Below are positions 1-6,957 of a stretch of DNA of 13,705 nucleotides, in pieces. The stretch spans positions 1 through 13,705 of the forward strand of contig JAFYAD010000343.1 in NCBI GenBank assembly GCA_017540915.1. Reading direction: 5' to 3'. The notes under the pieces were generated by a model. It was not told the origin of the DNA. It worked only from the letters and a program-made list of their open reading frames with translations, and did not search any database. Each line of letters starts with the position of its first letter. Position 1 is the first letter of the stretch. This DNA comes from Lachnospiraceae bacterium. GTDB lineage: Bacteria > Bacillota_A > Clostridia > Lachnospirales > Lachnospiraceae. A program made the translations under genes and the position numbers.

Positions 1-701
1 ATATCGTAGTACTCGGCCGTGCTGCAAGAAACGCAGCTAACATCAAGAACCGTCAGCCTATCGGACAGATGTATGTTAAAGCTCAGGAGACTGTTGGTGA
101 GTTCTACACAGATATCATCAGAGAAGAACTCAACGTTAAGAATGTCGCATTTACAGATGATGTAAGAGACTTCACAAGCTACAGCTTCAAGCCTCAGCTT
201 AAGACACTCGGACCTAAGTATGGTAAGAACATCGGAGCTATCAAGGCATACCTTGAAGGTCTTGATGGAAACGCTACTATGGATGAGCTTAATACCAACG
301 GCAGCATCAAGTTCAATGTAAACGACGTTGATGTAGAGCTTGTTAAGGAAGATCTCCTTATCGAGATCGCTCAGAAGGAAGGCTTCATTTCTCAGGAGAA
401 CTGGGGAATCACAGTTGTACTTGATACAAACCTTTCTGAAGAGCTTATCAGAGAAGGATTTGTCCTTGAAGTTATCAGTAAGATCCAGACAATGCGTAAG
501 GATTCCGACTTCGAAGTTATGGATCACATCAAGGTTTCTCTTAACGGTAACGACAAGCTTGCCGAGATCGTTAAAGCCAACATGGATAACATCACAACCA
601 AGGTTCTTGCTAACGAGATCGTATTCGGCACAGATGTAGCCAATGCAAAAGAATGGGATATCAACGGCGAGAAGGTTACCATCGGCGTAGAAAAGGTTTG
701 A
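1..701 (+). CDS. ileS: Isoleucyl-tRNA synthetase, C-terminal part (5' end outside window)
   Basis: This is the 3' end of a gene that begins before the window. The open frame runs from base 3, and the first residues read IVVLGRAARNAANIKNRQP, then IGQMYVKA. That matches the start of the anticodon-binding C-terminal region of class I isoleucyl-tRNA synthetases, the cytoplasmic enzymes that charge tRNA-Ile. About 232 residues are visible, so the catalytic HIGH and KMSKS motifs are out of view. The ATG at base 69 is internal and not a start, because homology continues upstream of it. The tail (SEELIREGFVLEVISKIQTM, then a stretch rich in K, D and V) fits the usual C-terminal domain. The gene ends in TGA and is followed by a terminator. 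Codon choice is highly biased, as expected for a highly expressed housekeeping gene. The alternative of a valyl or leucyl enzyme is less likely from the RNAANIKNRQP segment. Confidence 0.93.
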   Translation, partial: IVVLGRAARNAANIKNRQPIGQMYVKAQETVGEFYTDIIREELNVKNVAFTDDVRDFTSYSFKPQLKTLGPKYGKNIGAIKAYLEGLDGNATMDELNTNGSIKFNVNDVDVELVKEDLLIEIAQKEGFISQENWGITVVLDTNLSEELIREGFVLEVISKIQTMRKDSDFEVMDHIKVSLNGNDKLAEIVKANMDNITTKVLANEIVFGTDVANAKEWDINGEKVTIGVEKV

Positions 702-743
702 TAAATAATAACTGATGTACTATAATTTTTCCAAGTGAATCAG

Positions 744-778
744 AGAGGATTCCGCTTCCTAAGCGGAGTCCTCTTTTT
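744..778 (+). terminator. Intrinsic terminator after ileS
   Basis: A 14-base stem (744-757 with 761-774) has one T-G wobble position and a three-base CCT loop. The run of T at 774-778 follows directly. It lies 43 bases after the ileS stop and separates ileS from the glycogen phosphorylase gene. Confidence 0.93.
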
Positions 779-794
779 GGTATCACGAAAAAGT

Positions 795-822
795 TTGATT
801 ATTAACTGTTTTGCGGTAAAAT
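795..822 (+). promoter_or_regulatory. Probable sigma-A promoter for glgP
   Basis: A -35-like TTGATT (795-800) and a -10-like TAAAAT (817-822) are separated by 16 bases. They lie after the ileS terminator and 43 bases before the glgP start codon. The match is by eye only: four of six and five of six positions agree with consensus. Confidence 0.5.
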
Positions 823-865
823 ATTGATAGGTATACGTTTGCAACAGCTAAGGAGGGCGCATCGC

Positions 866-3346
866 ATGAAGAAGAAACAGTTATCTTTTGACAAAGAATT
901 GTTTACGCGCAGTGTGCTATACAACGTAAAGACTCTATACAGGAAGACTATGGAAGAAGCGACGCCTCAGGAAATATATCAGGCAGCAGCTTACGCTATT
1001 AAAGATGCCATCGTCGACCATTGGATGACTACGCAGAAAGCGGCATCTGAGCAAGACGTTAAGATTGTCTACTACATGTCCATGGAATTCCTTATGGGAA
1101 GGGCGTTTGGTAACAATCTTATAAACCTCCAGGCCTATAAGCCGGTAAAAGAAGCTCTGGATGAGCTTGGAATAGATGTAAACCTGATCGAGGATCAGGA
1201 GCCCGATCCTGCGCTTGGAAACGGAGGTCTTGGAAGACTTGCGGCGTGCTTCCTTGACTCATTATCCACGCTCGGATATATGGCATACGGCTGTGGAATA
1301 CGTTACAAATACGGTATGTTTAAGCAGAAGATCGTGGATGGCTATCAGGTTGAAGCACCCGACAACTGGCTTGAAAACGGCAATCCCTTTGAGCTTAGAC
1401 GAAACGAGTATGAAAAAGAGGTCAAGTTTGGCGGCTATGTAAACATGTATACCGATGACAAGGGCAGAACCTTGTTCAAGCAGGAAGGCTATCAGGTGGT
1501 TAAAGCGGTTCCGTATGACCTTCCCATCGTAGGTTACGGAAACGGCATAGTTAATACGCTGAGGATCTGGGGCGCCGAGCCTGTACAGTGCTTCCACTTA
1601 GACTCTTTTGACAAGGGAGATTATCAGAAAGCTGTTGAGCAGGAGAATCTTGCTAGCCAGCTCTGTGAAGTCCTCTATCCAAATGACAATCATATCGCAG
1701 GAAAAGAGCTGAGATTAAAGCAGCAGTATTTCTTTATCTCCGCTTCTGTTCAGACTGCGCTGAAGAGATATTTAAGAAATCACAAGGATATAAAGAAGTT
1801 TTATGAAAAGGCAGTATTTCAGTTAAATGATACGCATCCTACAGTAGCTGTTGCGGAGCTGATGCGTCTTTTGATGGATGAATACTTCCTTTCATGGGAC
1901 GAGGCGTGGGAAGTAACGACCAAGACCTGCTGCTATACGAACCATACGATAATGTCGGAAGCGCTGGAGAAATGGCCTGTTGACCTATTCCAGAGACTTC
2001 TTCCAAGAATCTATCAGATTGTAGATGAGATAAACAGAAGGTTTGTCGATCAGATCATGCGCCAGTATACCAATCAGGCCGGAATCGATGTTCAGGCCAA
2101 GATAAGAAGCATGGCGATCCTGTATGACAATCAGGTAAAGATGGCGCATCTCGCAATCGTAGGCGGACATTCCGTAAACGGTGTTGCCAAGCTCCATACA
2201 GAGATCCTTAAAAAGAGAGAGCTCAAGGACTTTTATGAGATGATGCCCGATAAGTTTAATAACAAGACCAACGGTATCACTCAGAGAAGATTTCTTATGC
2301 ATGCGAATCCTCTTTTGGCAGACTGGATAACCAAGAAGATCGGTGACGACTGGATCACAAACCTTTCTCATCTCGAGAAGCTGGCTATATATGCGGATGA
2401 CAAGAAGGCACAGCAGGAGTTTTTGAATATCAAATACCAGAACAAAGTCCGTCTTGCAAAATATATTGAGGAGCACAACGGCATCACTGTAGATCCCAGA
2501 TCGATATTCGACTGCCAGACCAAGAGACTTCATGAGTACAAGAGACAGCTCATGAACATCCTGCACGTAATGTATCTGTACAATAAGCTCAAGGAAGATC
2601 CGAACCTTGACATGATACCGCAGACTTATATTTTCGGTGCAAAGGCGGCAGCAGGCTATCGCAATGCCAAGCTCACCATCAAGCTGATCAATAGCGTTGC
2701 TGATGTTATCAATAACGACGAGTCCATAAAGGGCAAGCTCAAGGTCGTATTCATAGAGGACTACTGCGTATCAAATGCAGAGATCATCACTGCCGGAGCA
2801 GATGTTTCCGAGCAGATTTCCACAGCTTCCAAGGAAGCCAGCGGTACCGGCAACATGAAGTACATGCTGAACGGCGCTATTACCATCGGTACACTCGACG
2901 GTGCCAATGTTGAGATGGCAGAAGAAGTCGGCGATGAGAACATCGTGATCTTCGGTATGACCAGCGACGAAGTAATGGCTCACGAGGCAGCCAGGGATTA
3001 CAATCCCATGGACATCTTCAACAGCGATCCTGAGATCCGTCAGGTCCTCATGCAGCTCATAAACGGATTCTACTCACAGAACGATCCGGAGCTCTTCAGA
3101 AACCTTTACAACTCACTGCTGAACACAGAGTGCACACAGTATGCGGACACATACTTTACGCTGGCTGATTTCAGAAGCTACGCAAAGGCTCACGAGAAGA
3201 TCCTGGAAATGTATGCGGACGAAGAGGGCTGGGCAAAGAAGGCTATCTTAAACATCGCTCATGCAGGCAAGTTCTCGTCAGACCGTACAATACAGGAGTA
3301 TGTTGACGACATCTGGCACCTTGATAAGATAACGGTGAAAATGTAA
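866..3346 (+). CDS. glgP: Glycogen/maltodextrin phosphorylase
   Basis: The predicted 826-residue cytoplasmic enzyme removes glucose-1-phosphate from the non-reducing ends of alpha-1,4-glucans by phosphorolysis, using pyridoxal phosphate. The length is typical of the glycogen phosphorylase family (GT35). Visible signatures are YYMSMEFLMGRAFGNN near residue 70, the glycine-rich EDQEPDPALGNGGLGR segment near residue 110, and the cofactor-site motif EASGTGNMKYMLNGA with the pyridoxal-binding lysine at about residue 665. I chose the ATG at 866 because AGGAGG (851-856) lies nine bases upstream. An in-frame ATG at 824 would add 14 residues but lies inside the likely promoter region and lacks a good ribosome binding site. 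No other glycogen genes are adjacent, so it appears to be a single-gene unit that mobilises stored glycogen or imported maltodextrin. No frameshift or missing motif is seen. Confidence 0.95.
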   Translation: MKKKQLSFDKELFTRSVLYNVKTLYRKTMEEATPQEIYQAAAYAIKDAIVDHWMTTQKAASEQDVKIVYYMSMEFLMGRAFGNNLINLQAYKPVKEALDELGIDVNLIEDQEPDPALGNGGLGRLAACFLDSLSTLGYMAYGCGIRYKYGMFKQKIVDGYQVEAPDNWLENGNPFELRRNEYEKEVKFGGYVNMYTDDKGRTLFKQEGYQVVKAVPYDLPIVGYGNGIVNTLRIWGAEPVQCFHLDSFDKGDYQKAVEQENLASQLCEVLYPNDNHIAGKELRLKQQYFFISASVQTALKRYLRNHKDIKKFYEKAVFQLNDTHPTVAVAELMRLLMDEYFLSWDEAWEVTTKTCCYTNHTIMSEALEKWPVDLFQRLLPRIYQIVDEINRRFVDQIMRQYTNQAGIDVQAKIRSMAILYDNQVKMAHLAIVGGHSVNGVAKLHTEILKKRELKDFYEMMPDKFNNKTNGITQRRFLMHANPLLADWITKKIGDDWITNLSHLEKLAIYADDKKAQQEFLNIKYQNKVRLAKYIEEHNGITVDPRSIFDCQTKRLHEYKRQLMNILHVMYLYNKLKEDPNLDMIPQTYIFGAKAAAGYRNAKLTIKLINSVADVINNDESIKGKLKVVFIEDYCVSNAEIITAGADVSEQISTASKEASGTGNMKYMLNGAITIGTLDGANVEMAEEVGDENIVIFGMTSDEVMAHEAARDYNPMDIFNSDPEIRQVLMQLINGFYSQNDPELFRNLYNSLLNTECTQYADTYFTLADFRSYAKAHEKILEMYADEEGWAKKAILNIAHAGKFSSDRTIQEYVDDIWHLDKITVKM

Positions 3347-3352
3347 AGAAGA

Positions 3353-3407
3353 GTTACTGTTCACAGTCAACCTGACTGAATACCGGATATTGACTGTGAA
3401 TAGTAAC
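3353..3407. repeat. Palindromic repeat element, copy 1
   Basis: An 18-base left arm, GTTACTGTTCACAGTCAA (3353-3370), is mirrored by the right arm TTGACTGTGAATAGTAAC (3390-3407) with a single mismatch. A 19-base loop separates the arms. The same arm sequence recurs at 12553-12649, over 9 kb away. The element fills the gap between glgP and the peptidyl-prolyl isomerase gene, and its right edge touches the AAAGGAGG ribosome binding site. There is no T run, so it is not a standard intrinsic terminator. It could fold as a long hairpin in mRNA, or could be a small non-autonomous mobile or REP-like element. Confidence 0.85.
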
Positions 3408-3420
3408 AAAGGAGGTTAAA

Positions 3421-3948
3421 ATGTCACAGAATCCCATAGTTACCATAGAAATGGAAAAAGGCGGTGTGATCAAAGCAGAGCTCTATCCCGACATCGCACC
3501 AAATACTGTAAACAGCTTTATAAGCCTGGTATCACAGGGCTTTTATGACGGCATCATCTTTCACAGGGTGATCCCGGGATTTATGATACAGGGCGGAGAT
3601 CCCACCGGTACAGGCATGGGCGGTCCGGATTACTCCATAAAGGGAGAGTTCACACAGAATGGTTTTGAGAACAACCTTCTCCATGAGAGAGGAGTTTTAT
3701 CAATGGCCAGATCCATGATGCCGGATTCTGCGGGATCGCAGTTCTTTATCATGCATGCCACATCACCGCATCTGGACGGAGCCTACGCTGCTTTCGGTAA
3801 GGTTATCGAGGGCATGGAGGTTGTGGATCAGATAGCGGACACGGCGACCGATTATTCCGACAGGCCGTATGAAAACCAGGTTATGAAAAAAGTTACCGTT
3901 GAGACCTTCGGCGTTGAATATCCCGAGCCGGAAAAACTTCAGAGATAG
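3421..3948 (+). CDS. Cyclophilin-type peptidyl-prolyl cis-trans isomerase
   Basis: The predicted 175-residue protein is a single cyclophilin domain that speeds cis-trans isomerisation of proline peptide bonds during protein folding. It has no signal peptide, so it should be cytoplasmic. The fold signature is clear: IIFHRVIPGFMIQGGDPTGTG carries the catalytic arginine (R49) and the glutamine Q57 in the expected place. GSQFFI (residues 105-110) and HLDGAYAAFGKVIEGMEVVD follow. The position that is tryptophan in human cyclophilin A is leucine (L118) here, as in many bacterial forms, which usually lowers cyclosporin binding. The start is fixed by AAAGGAGG at 3408-3415, five bases before the ATG. 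A strong terminator follows, so it may be a single-gene unit. No promoter was found in the short upstream gap, which is filled by the palindromic repeat, so read-through from glgP is possible. Confidence 0.95.
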   Translation: MSQNPIVTIEMEKGGVIKAELYPDIAPNTVNSFISLVSQGFYDGIIFHRVIPGFMIQGGDPTGTGMGGPDYSIKGEFTQNGFENNLLHERGVLSMARSMMPDSAGSQFFIMHATSPHLDGAYAAFGKVIEGMEVVDQIADTATDYSDRPYENQVMKKVTVETFGVEYPEPEKLQR

Positions 3949-3953
3949 TGTAC

Positions 3954-3979
3954 AGTGCCCGATTTTTCGGGCACTTTTT
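3954..3979 (+). terminator. Intrinsic terminator after the cyclophilin gene
   Basis: A perfect nine-base stem AGTGCCCGA/TCGGGCACT (3954-3962 with 3967-3975) has a TTTT loop and a T run at 3975-3979. It begins six bases after the cyclophilin stop codon. Confidence 0.95.
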
Positions 3980-4008
3980 ATCATATTACAAACCGGAGGT
4001 TTGATAAG

Positions 4009-4947
4009 GTGGAGGATTATCTGAAAGGATTTATCACTCTTAAGAATATCATAATAACAGATGAGATCGCGGGAGAGTATATCTTAGAGCTTTTGTGCAT
4101 CACCAATATAGCCGGAGAATACGGAATATACAGTGCCGTGGCCGAGCGGGAAAAATGGCAGGCAGGCGATTACGTACTTGAAAACGGTAATGCGGCCGGT
4201 AAAGAAGCAGATGATGCAGGTTTGGGAGAGGATATCTTCAAGCCTGATACGGTGATGATCTCATCGGATCCATTCATGCTGAAACTGGCATCGGAAAAGG
4301 GGCTTGCAACCGTGGGCGTATACGAACCGGGCACCGAGCCGGACATGGATGTGAAGTGCGATATCCTGGTGGAGGGTATGGATGATGTGGATATATACTT
4401 TCTTGACCGCATCAGCAAGCGCAAAGAGAAGCTTCCATGGATCACAGCAGTGACTGAGCGTACCTATCTCAGGGAGATGGCTTTATCGGATCTTGACAGG
4501 CTGTATGAGATCTACGCTGAGCAGGGCATGACAGATTATATCGATGATCTTTTTGCCAGAGATGAGGAAGAGGAGTACATCAGGCATTATATCGATAATA
4601 TGTATTTTTTCTACGGCTACGGAATGTGGCTGGTGTGTCTTAAAGACAGCGGTGAGATAATAGGCCGGGCAGGCATCGAGCAGAGGAATATGAGCGGGGA
4701 TACGCTGCTTGAGATGGGTTACCTCATCAGTGCAAAATATCAGCATCAGGGTTATGCCTCGGAAGTCATCGACGAGCTGATCAGATTCTCAAAAGAGAAT
4801 CTTTATGATTTTGACAGCATAAATGTTTTTATCCGCCCGGGTAATGAAGCCTCCATAAAGCTGATACAGACTAAAGGCTTTGAAGAAAACGGTACCGGTA
4901 CCGGCGATGCTGCGGGGCTTCTCCGGTTTACATTATCGCTGAAGTAA
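4009..4947 (+). CDS. Two-domain GNAT-family N-acetyltransferase
   Basis: The predicted cytoplasmic protein has 312 residues. The second half (about 149-312) is a RimJ/RimL-like GNAT domain that would move an acetyl group from acetyl-CoA to an unknown amine. It shows the opening TYLREMALSDLDRLYEIY, a central EIIGRAGIEQR strand, the acetyl-CoA pyrophosphate loop YQHQGYASEVI (about residue 244) and the closing IRPGNEASIKLIQTKGF. The first half is less clear. The segment VMISSDPFMLKLASEKGL, followed by TVGVYEPG and DILVEGMDDVDIYFLD, resembles the late part of a HAD-like Rossmann fold. No HAD catalytic aspartate motif is seen, so any such domain would be degenerate. I chose the GTG at 4009 because GGAGG (3995-3999) lies nine bases upstream. 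The frame stays open back to a GTG at 3955, but that codon sits inside the terminator hairpin. The substrate cannot be predicted. Confidence 0.85.
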   Translation: MEDYLKGFITLKNIIITDEIAGEYILELLCITNIAGEYGIYSAVAEREKWQAGDYVLENGNAAGKEADDAGLGEDIFKPDTVMISSDPFMLKLASEKGLATVGVYEPGTEPDMDVKCDILVEGMDDVDIYFLDRISKRKEKLPWITAVTERTYLREMALSDLDRLYEIYAEQGMTDYIDDLFARDEEEEYIRHYIDNMYFFYGYGMWLVCLKDSGEIIGRAGIEQRNMSGDTLLEMGYLISAKYQHQGYASEVIDELIRFSKENLYDFDSINVFIRPGNEASIKLIQTKGFEENGTGTGDAAGLLRFTLSLK

Positions 4948-4982
4948 AAAATCAGAAAAATATAGTATTTGTTTTTGGGTAG

Positions 4983-4991
4983 TGTTATACT
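4983..4991 (+). promoter_or_regulatory. Possible extended -10 promoter for the HD-GYP-like gene
   Basis: TGTTATACT at 4983-4991 fits an extended -10 element (TG, one base, then TATACT). It lies 39 bases before the ATG at 5030. No good -35 box is seen at the usual distance. It suggests transcription independent of the upstream acetyltransferase gene. Confidence 0.45.
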
Positions 4992-5029
4992 GTTTTCGGG
5001 TTTACAAATGTATCGGGGAGGATTGCATT

Positions 5030-6217
5030 ATGAGATTTTTCACTACTGACAAACTCAGGGCCGGAATGCGGCTGGCAAGGCCGATATACGATAAGCGGGG
5101 CGTACTGCTGTATGATCGCAATTCCGTGCTCACGGGGCAGGTTCTGGAAAATATAAAGAACTTCAACCTGATAGGAGTTTTCATTCTGGAAGAAGCCGAG
5201 CCTGTGCCACCCATCACCGATGAGGAGCGGGAGTTTGAGCAGCTCCAGACTTCTTATATGTTCAGACTCAGGGATTGTCTTGTGGCTATTTCCAAAGGAC
5301 GGATGCTGCCGGATTTCAAGACCCTTGTATCCGACATCACTGCAAAATACAGCCACAAAACCGGTTCTTTCCACTTTTCACAGCTTATACGAAGCACAGA
5401 TGACTACACCTACAAGCATTCGGTATGTACAGCCATACTCTGCGCTCTCATAGGAAAACAGCTGTCCATGAGCGAAAAGACCATCTCGGATCTTGTGACA
5501 GCGGCGCTTTTGGCTGACTTTGGATATCTCTATGTCCCCAAGAATATCATGCTGAAGGATGAGTCCCAGTGGACTGCCGTGGATATTCTGACAGTGGAAC
5601 AATACCGCAGGAAAGCCTACGAGCTCTTAAAACCGGCGGACAACCCTTACGGCTTTTCATTCAATGCGCTGGAGCTCACAGAGAAGGCGCTTGAGATATC
5701 ACGCCAGGAGCCGTCTCATATAAACACTTCCGACTGGTCTACCGAGGCAAAGATCCTGCTGGTGGCAGACAAATACGACCGCATGACCGCCATGAGTCTC
5801 TCAAAGCAGCCGCAGAGTGCTCTGAGCGCATACAAATACCTCAAGAAAAAGTATGTTATCTACGAGCCGATGGTGGTTTCCGGACTGGCAAAGGCCATAT
5901 CCATAATGCCGCCGGGACAGAGTGTAAGATTAAACACACACAATACGGCTCTGGTTCTGGAAGAGGGCGGCGCGGACGCCGACAGACCGGTGCTTTTGGA
6001 TCTTAAATCCAACAGTCTGATCGACCTGGGTGACAGTCTGACCAAGGGGATATTGGAGATCGATGATATTATGGAATCTCTGGATACCAGATATAAGTGT
6101 GACGAAGAGACATTAAAGCAGTTTGTGCCTGACGAGCAGTTAAAGGAAGTTACCAGGCGCATCCGCATAAGACTTGCAAATGCAAAAAAGAGAGCGGAAA
6201 ACAGGCAGCGCAGATGA
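5030..6217 (+). CDS. Degenerate HD-GYP-like protein, probably catalytically inactive
   Basis: The predicted cytoplasmic protein has 395 residues. The N-terminus (FFTTDKLRAGMRLARPIYD, then GVLLYDRNSVLT) matches the small domain that often precedes HD-GYP phosphodiesterase domains. The middle aligns with an HD-GYP fold: HSV at residue 130, then AALLADFGYLYVPKNIM, then ILLVADKYDRMTAM, and finally the PPGQSVRLNTHNTALVL tail. The metal-binding HD pair is replaced by AD (A162, D163), and the usual GK becomes GY. The downstream histidine is not evident, and the HHExxDGxGYP signature is replaced by a segment reading QEPSHINTSDWS. It therefore probably does not hydrolyse cyclic-di-GMP and may act as a binding or scaffolding protein. 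The reading frame is intact over its full length, which argues against a decaying pseudogene. GGGGAGG lies before the ATG at 5030, and the longer frame from 4982 has no such site. An intact HD-GYP protein is encoded 1.6 kb downstream. Confidence 0.85.
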   Translation: MRFFTTDKLRAGMRLARPIYDKRGVLLYDRNSVLTGQVLENIKNFNLIGVFILEEAEPVPPITDEEREFEQLQTSYMFRLRDCLVAISKGRMLPDFKTLVSDITAKYSHKTGSFHFSQLIRSTDDYTYKHSVCTAILCALIGKQLSMSEKTISDLVTAALLADFGYLYVPKNIMLKDESQWTAVDILTVEQYRRKAYELLKPADNPYGFSFNALELTEKALEISRQEPSHINTSDWSTEAKILLVADKYDRMTAMSLSKQPQSALSAYKYLKKKYVIYEPMVVSGLAKAISIMPPGQSVRLNTHNTALVLEEGGADADRPVLLDLKSNSLIDLGDSLTKGILEIDDIMESLDTRYKCDEETLKQFVPDEQLKEVTRRIRIRLANAKKRAENRQRR

Positions 6218-6228
6218 CGGCGCTGCCT
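6203..6228 (-). terminator. Hairpin shared by two convergent genes; likely thiN terminator
   Basis: A perfect nine-base GC-rich stem AGGCAGCGC/GCGCTGCCT (6203-6211 with 6220-6228) has an eight-base loop. The stop codon of the HD-GYP-like gene lies in the loop, and the thiN stop begins at the other edge. Read on the minus strand, the stem is followed by TGTTTTCC, giving a plausible intrinsic terminator for thiN. On the plus strand there is no T run, so termination there is less certain. Confidence 0.65.
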
Positions 6229-6956
6229 CAGTCAGACGATTCTATGACCAATAGTTTTCCTGATACAAAGGAAATATCTGCGGTTTCAGCGGTTATCTCA
6301 TTGCTGATCCCCAGGGTGTTTCCTTTTTTTATGTCAAAATCCGTTACCTCGTATTTGAATCCCCGCAGTGTAAGCTTTTCCACAACAGGAGAGTATGGGA
6401 TGAGAGATATGAAGCTGCCCCATTGACCTGCTTTTGTGACGGTCAACGGTTGAGTCGCAAGGCGGATCCGGTTATGCCTGTCCAATATGACAAGTTCGCA
6501 CCCTCTGTCTGCGGCATATGCCAGAAGCTCAATATTCCCCAGCATGTGATCCACCCGGTTTCCGGTGGCACCGAAGAGATATATCTTCTCTGCGCCTCTT
6601 TCGATGCAAAGTGCGATGGCAGCCTCAGTGTCAGTATCGTCCTTTTCGGGGTTGAGTCTGATCACCTCGCAGGATGGCATATATGTTTCAGCCCGGTTGT
6701 CTGTTTCAGGACCTGAGCTTCTGAGCCCGGACGGTATCCGGATGTCTTCCGACAGTATGTTTTCCCGGATCCTATCCGAGACCGAGTCAAAATCTCCTAT
6801 GATGACGTCAGGGGTCACACCGATTGCCGCAAGTGCCTCATACCCCCTGTCGCATGCCACTACAGTGTCGATGCCGTATTCTGTTTTCTTGGAAAAAAAA
6901 TCTGCCGGCAGGTCAGGATCTATATTGCCGCCGGCAGTCATCAATACTATCTTCAT
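6228..6956 (-). CDS. thiN: Thiamine pyrophosphokinase
   Basis: The predicted 242-residue cytoplasmic enzyme transfers pyrophosphate from ATP to thiamine to make thiamine diphosphate, allowing direct use of salvaged thiamine. Family motifs are in order: ACDRGYEAL (residues 34-42), the acidic GDFDS (54-58), EKDDTDTEAAIAL (104-116) and GATGNRVDHMLGNIELL (129-145). The C-terminal part reads LRGFKYEVTDFDIKKGNTLGISNE, as in the substrate-binding domain. About 45 residues separate GDFDS from EKDDTD, which is longer than I expect for the family. The extra segment around residues 76-95 is rich in S, G, P and E and may be a surface loop. I chose the ATG at 6956, where the family homology MKIVLMTAGG begins. 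A longer frame to 7016 overlaps the upstream gene. Only one base separates its start from the thrH stop codon, so translation is probably coupled. No TPP riboswitch is seen. Confidence 0.93.
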   Translation of the reverse strand: MKIVLMTAGGNIDPDLPADFFSKKTEYGIDTVVACDRGYEALAAIGVTPDVIIGDFDSVSDRIRENILSEDIRIPSGLRSSGPETDNRAETYMPSCEVIRLNPEKDDTDTEAAIALCIERGAEKIYLFGATGNRVDHMLGNIELLAYAADRGCELVILDRHNRIRLATQPLTVTKAGQWGSFISLIPYSPVVEKLTLRGFKYEVTDFDIKKGNTLGISNEITAETADISFVSGKLLVIESSD

Positions 6957-6957
6957 A

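Noticed and set aside
824..865. In-frame ATG at 824 as start of glycogen phosphorylase
   Set aside because: It overlaps the likely promoter end and lacks a ribosome binding site. The ATG at 866 follows AGGAGG, and the family homology begins after it.
3955..4008. In-frame GTG at 3955 as start of the acetyltransferase gene
   Set aside because: It lies inside the cyclophilin terminator hairpin and has no ribosome binding site. GTG at 4009 has GGAGG at the right distance.
4890..4903. Perfect palindrome CGGTACCGGTACCG inside the acetyltransferase gene
   Set aside because: It encodes a simple Gly-Thr repeat in a coding region and is best explained by codon repetition, not by a regulatory site.
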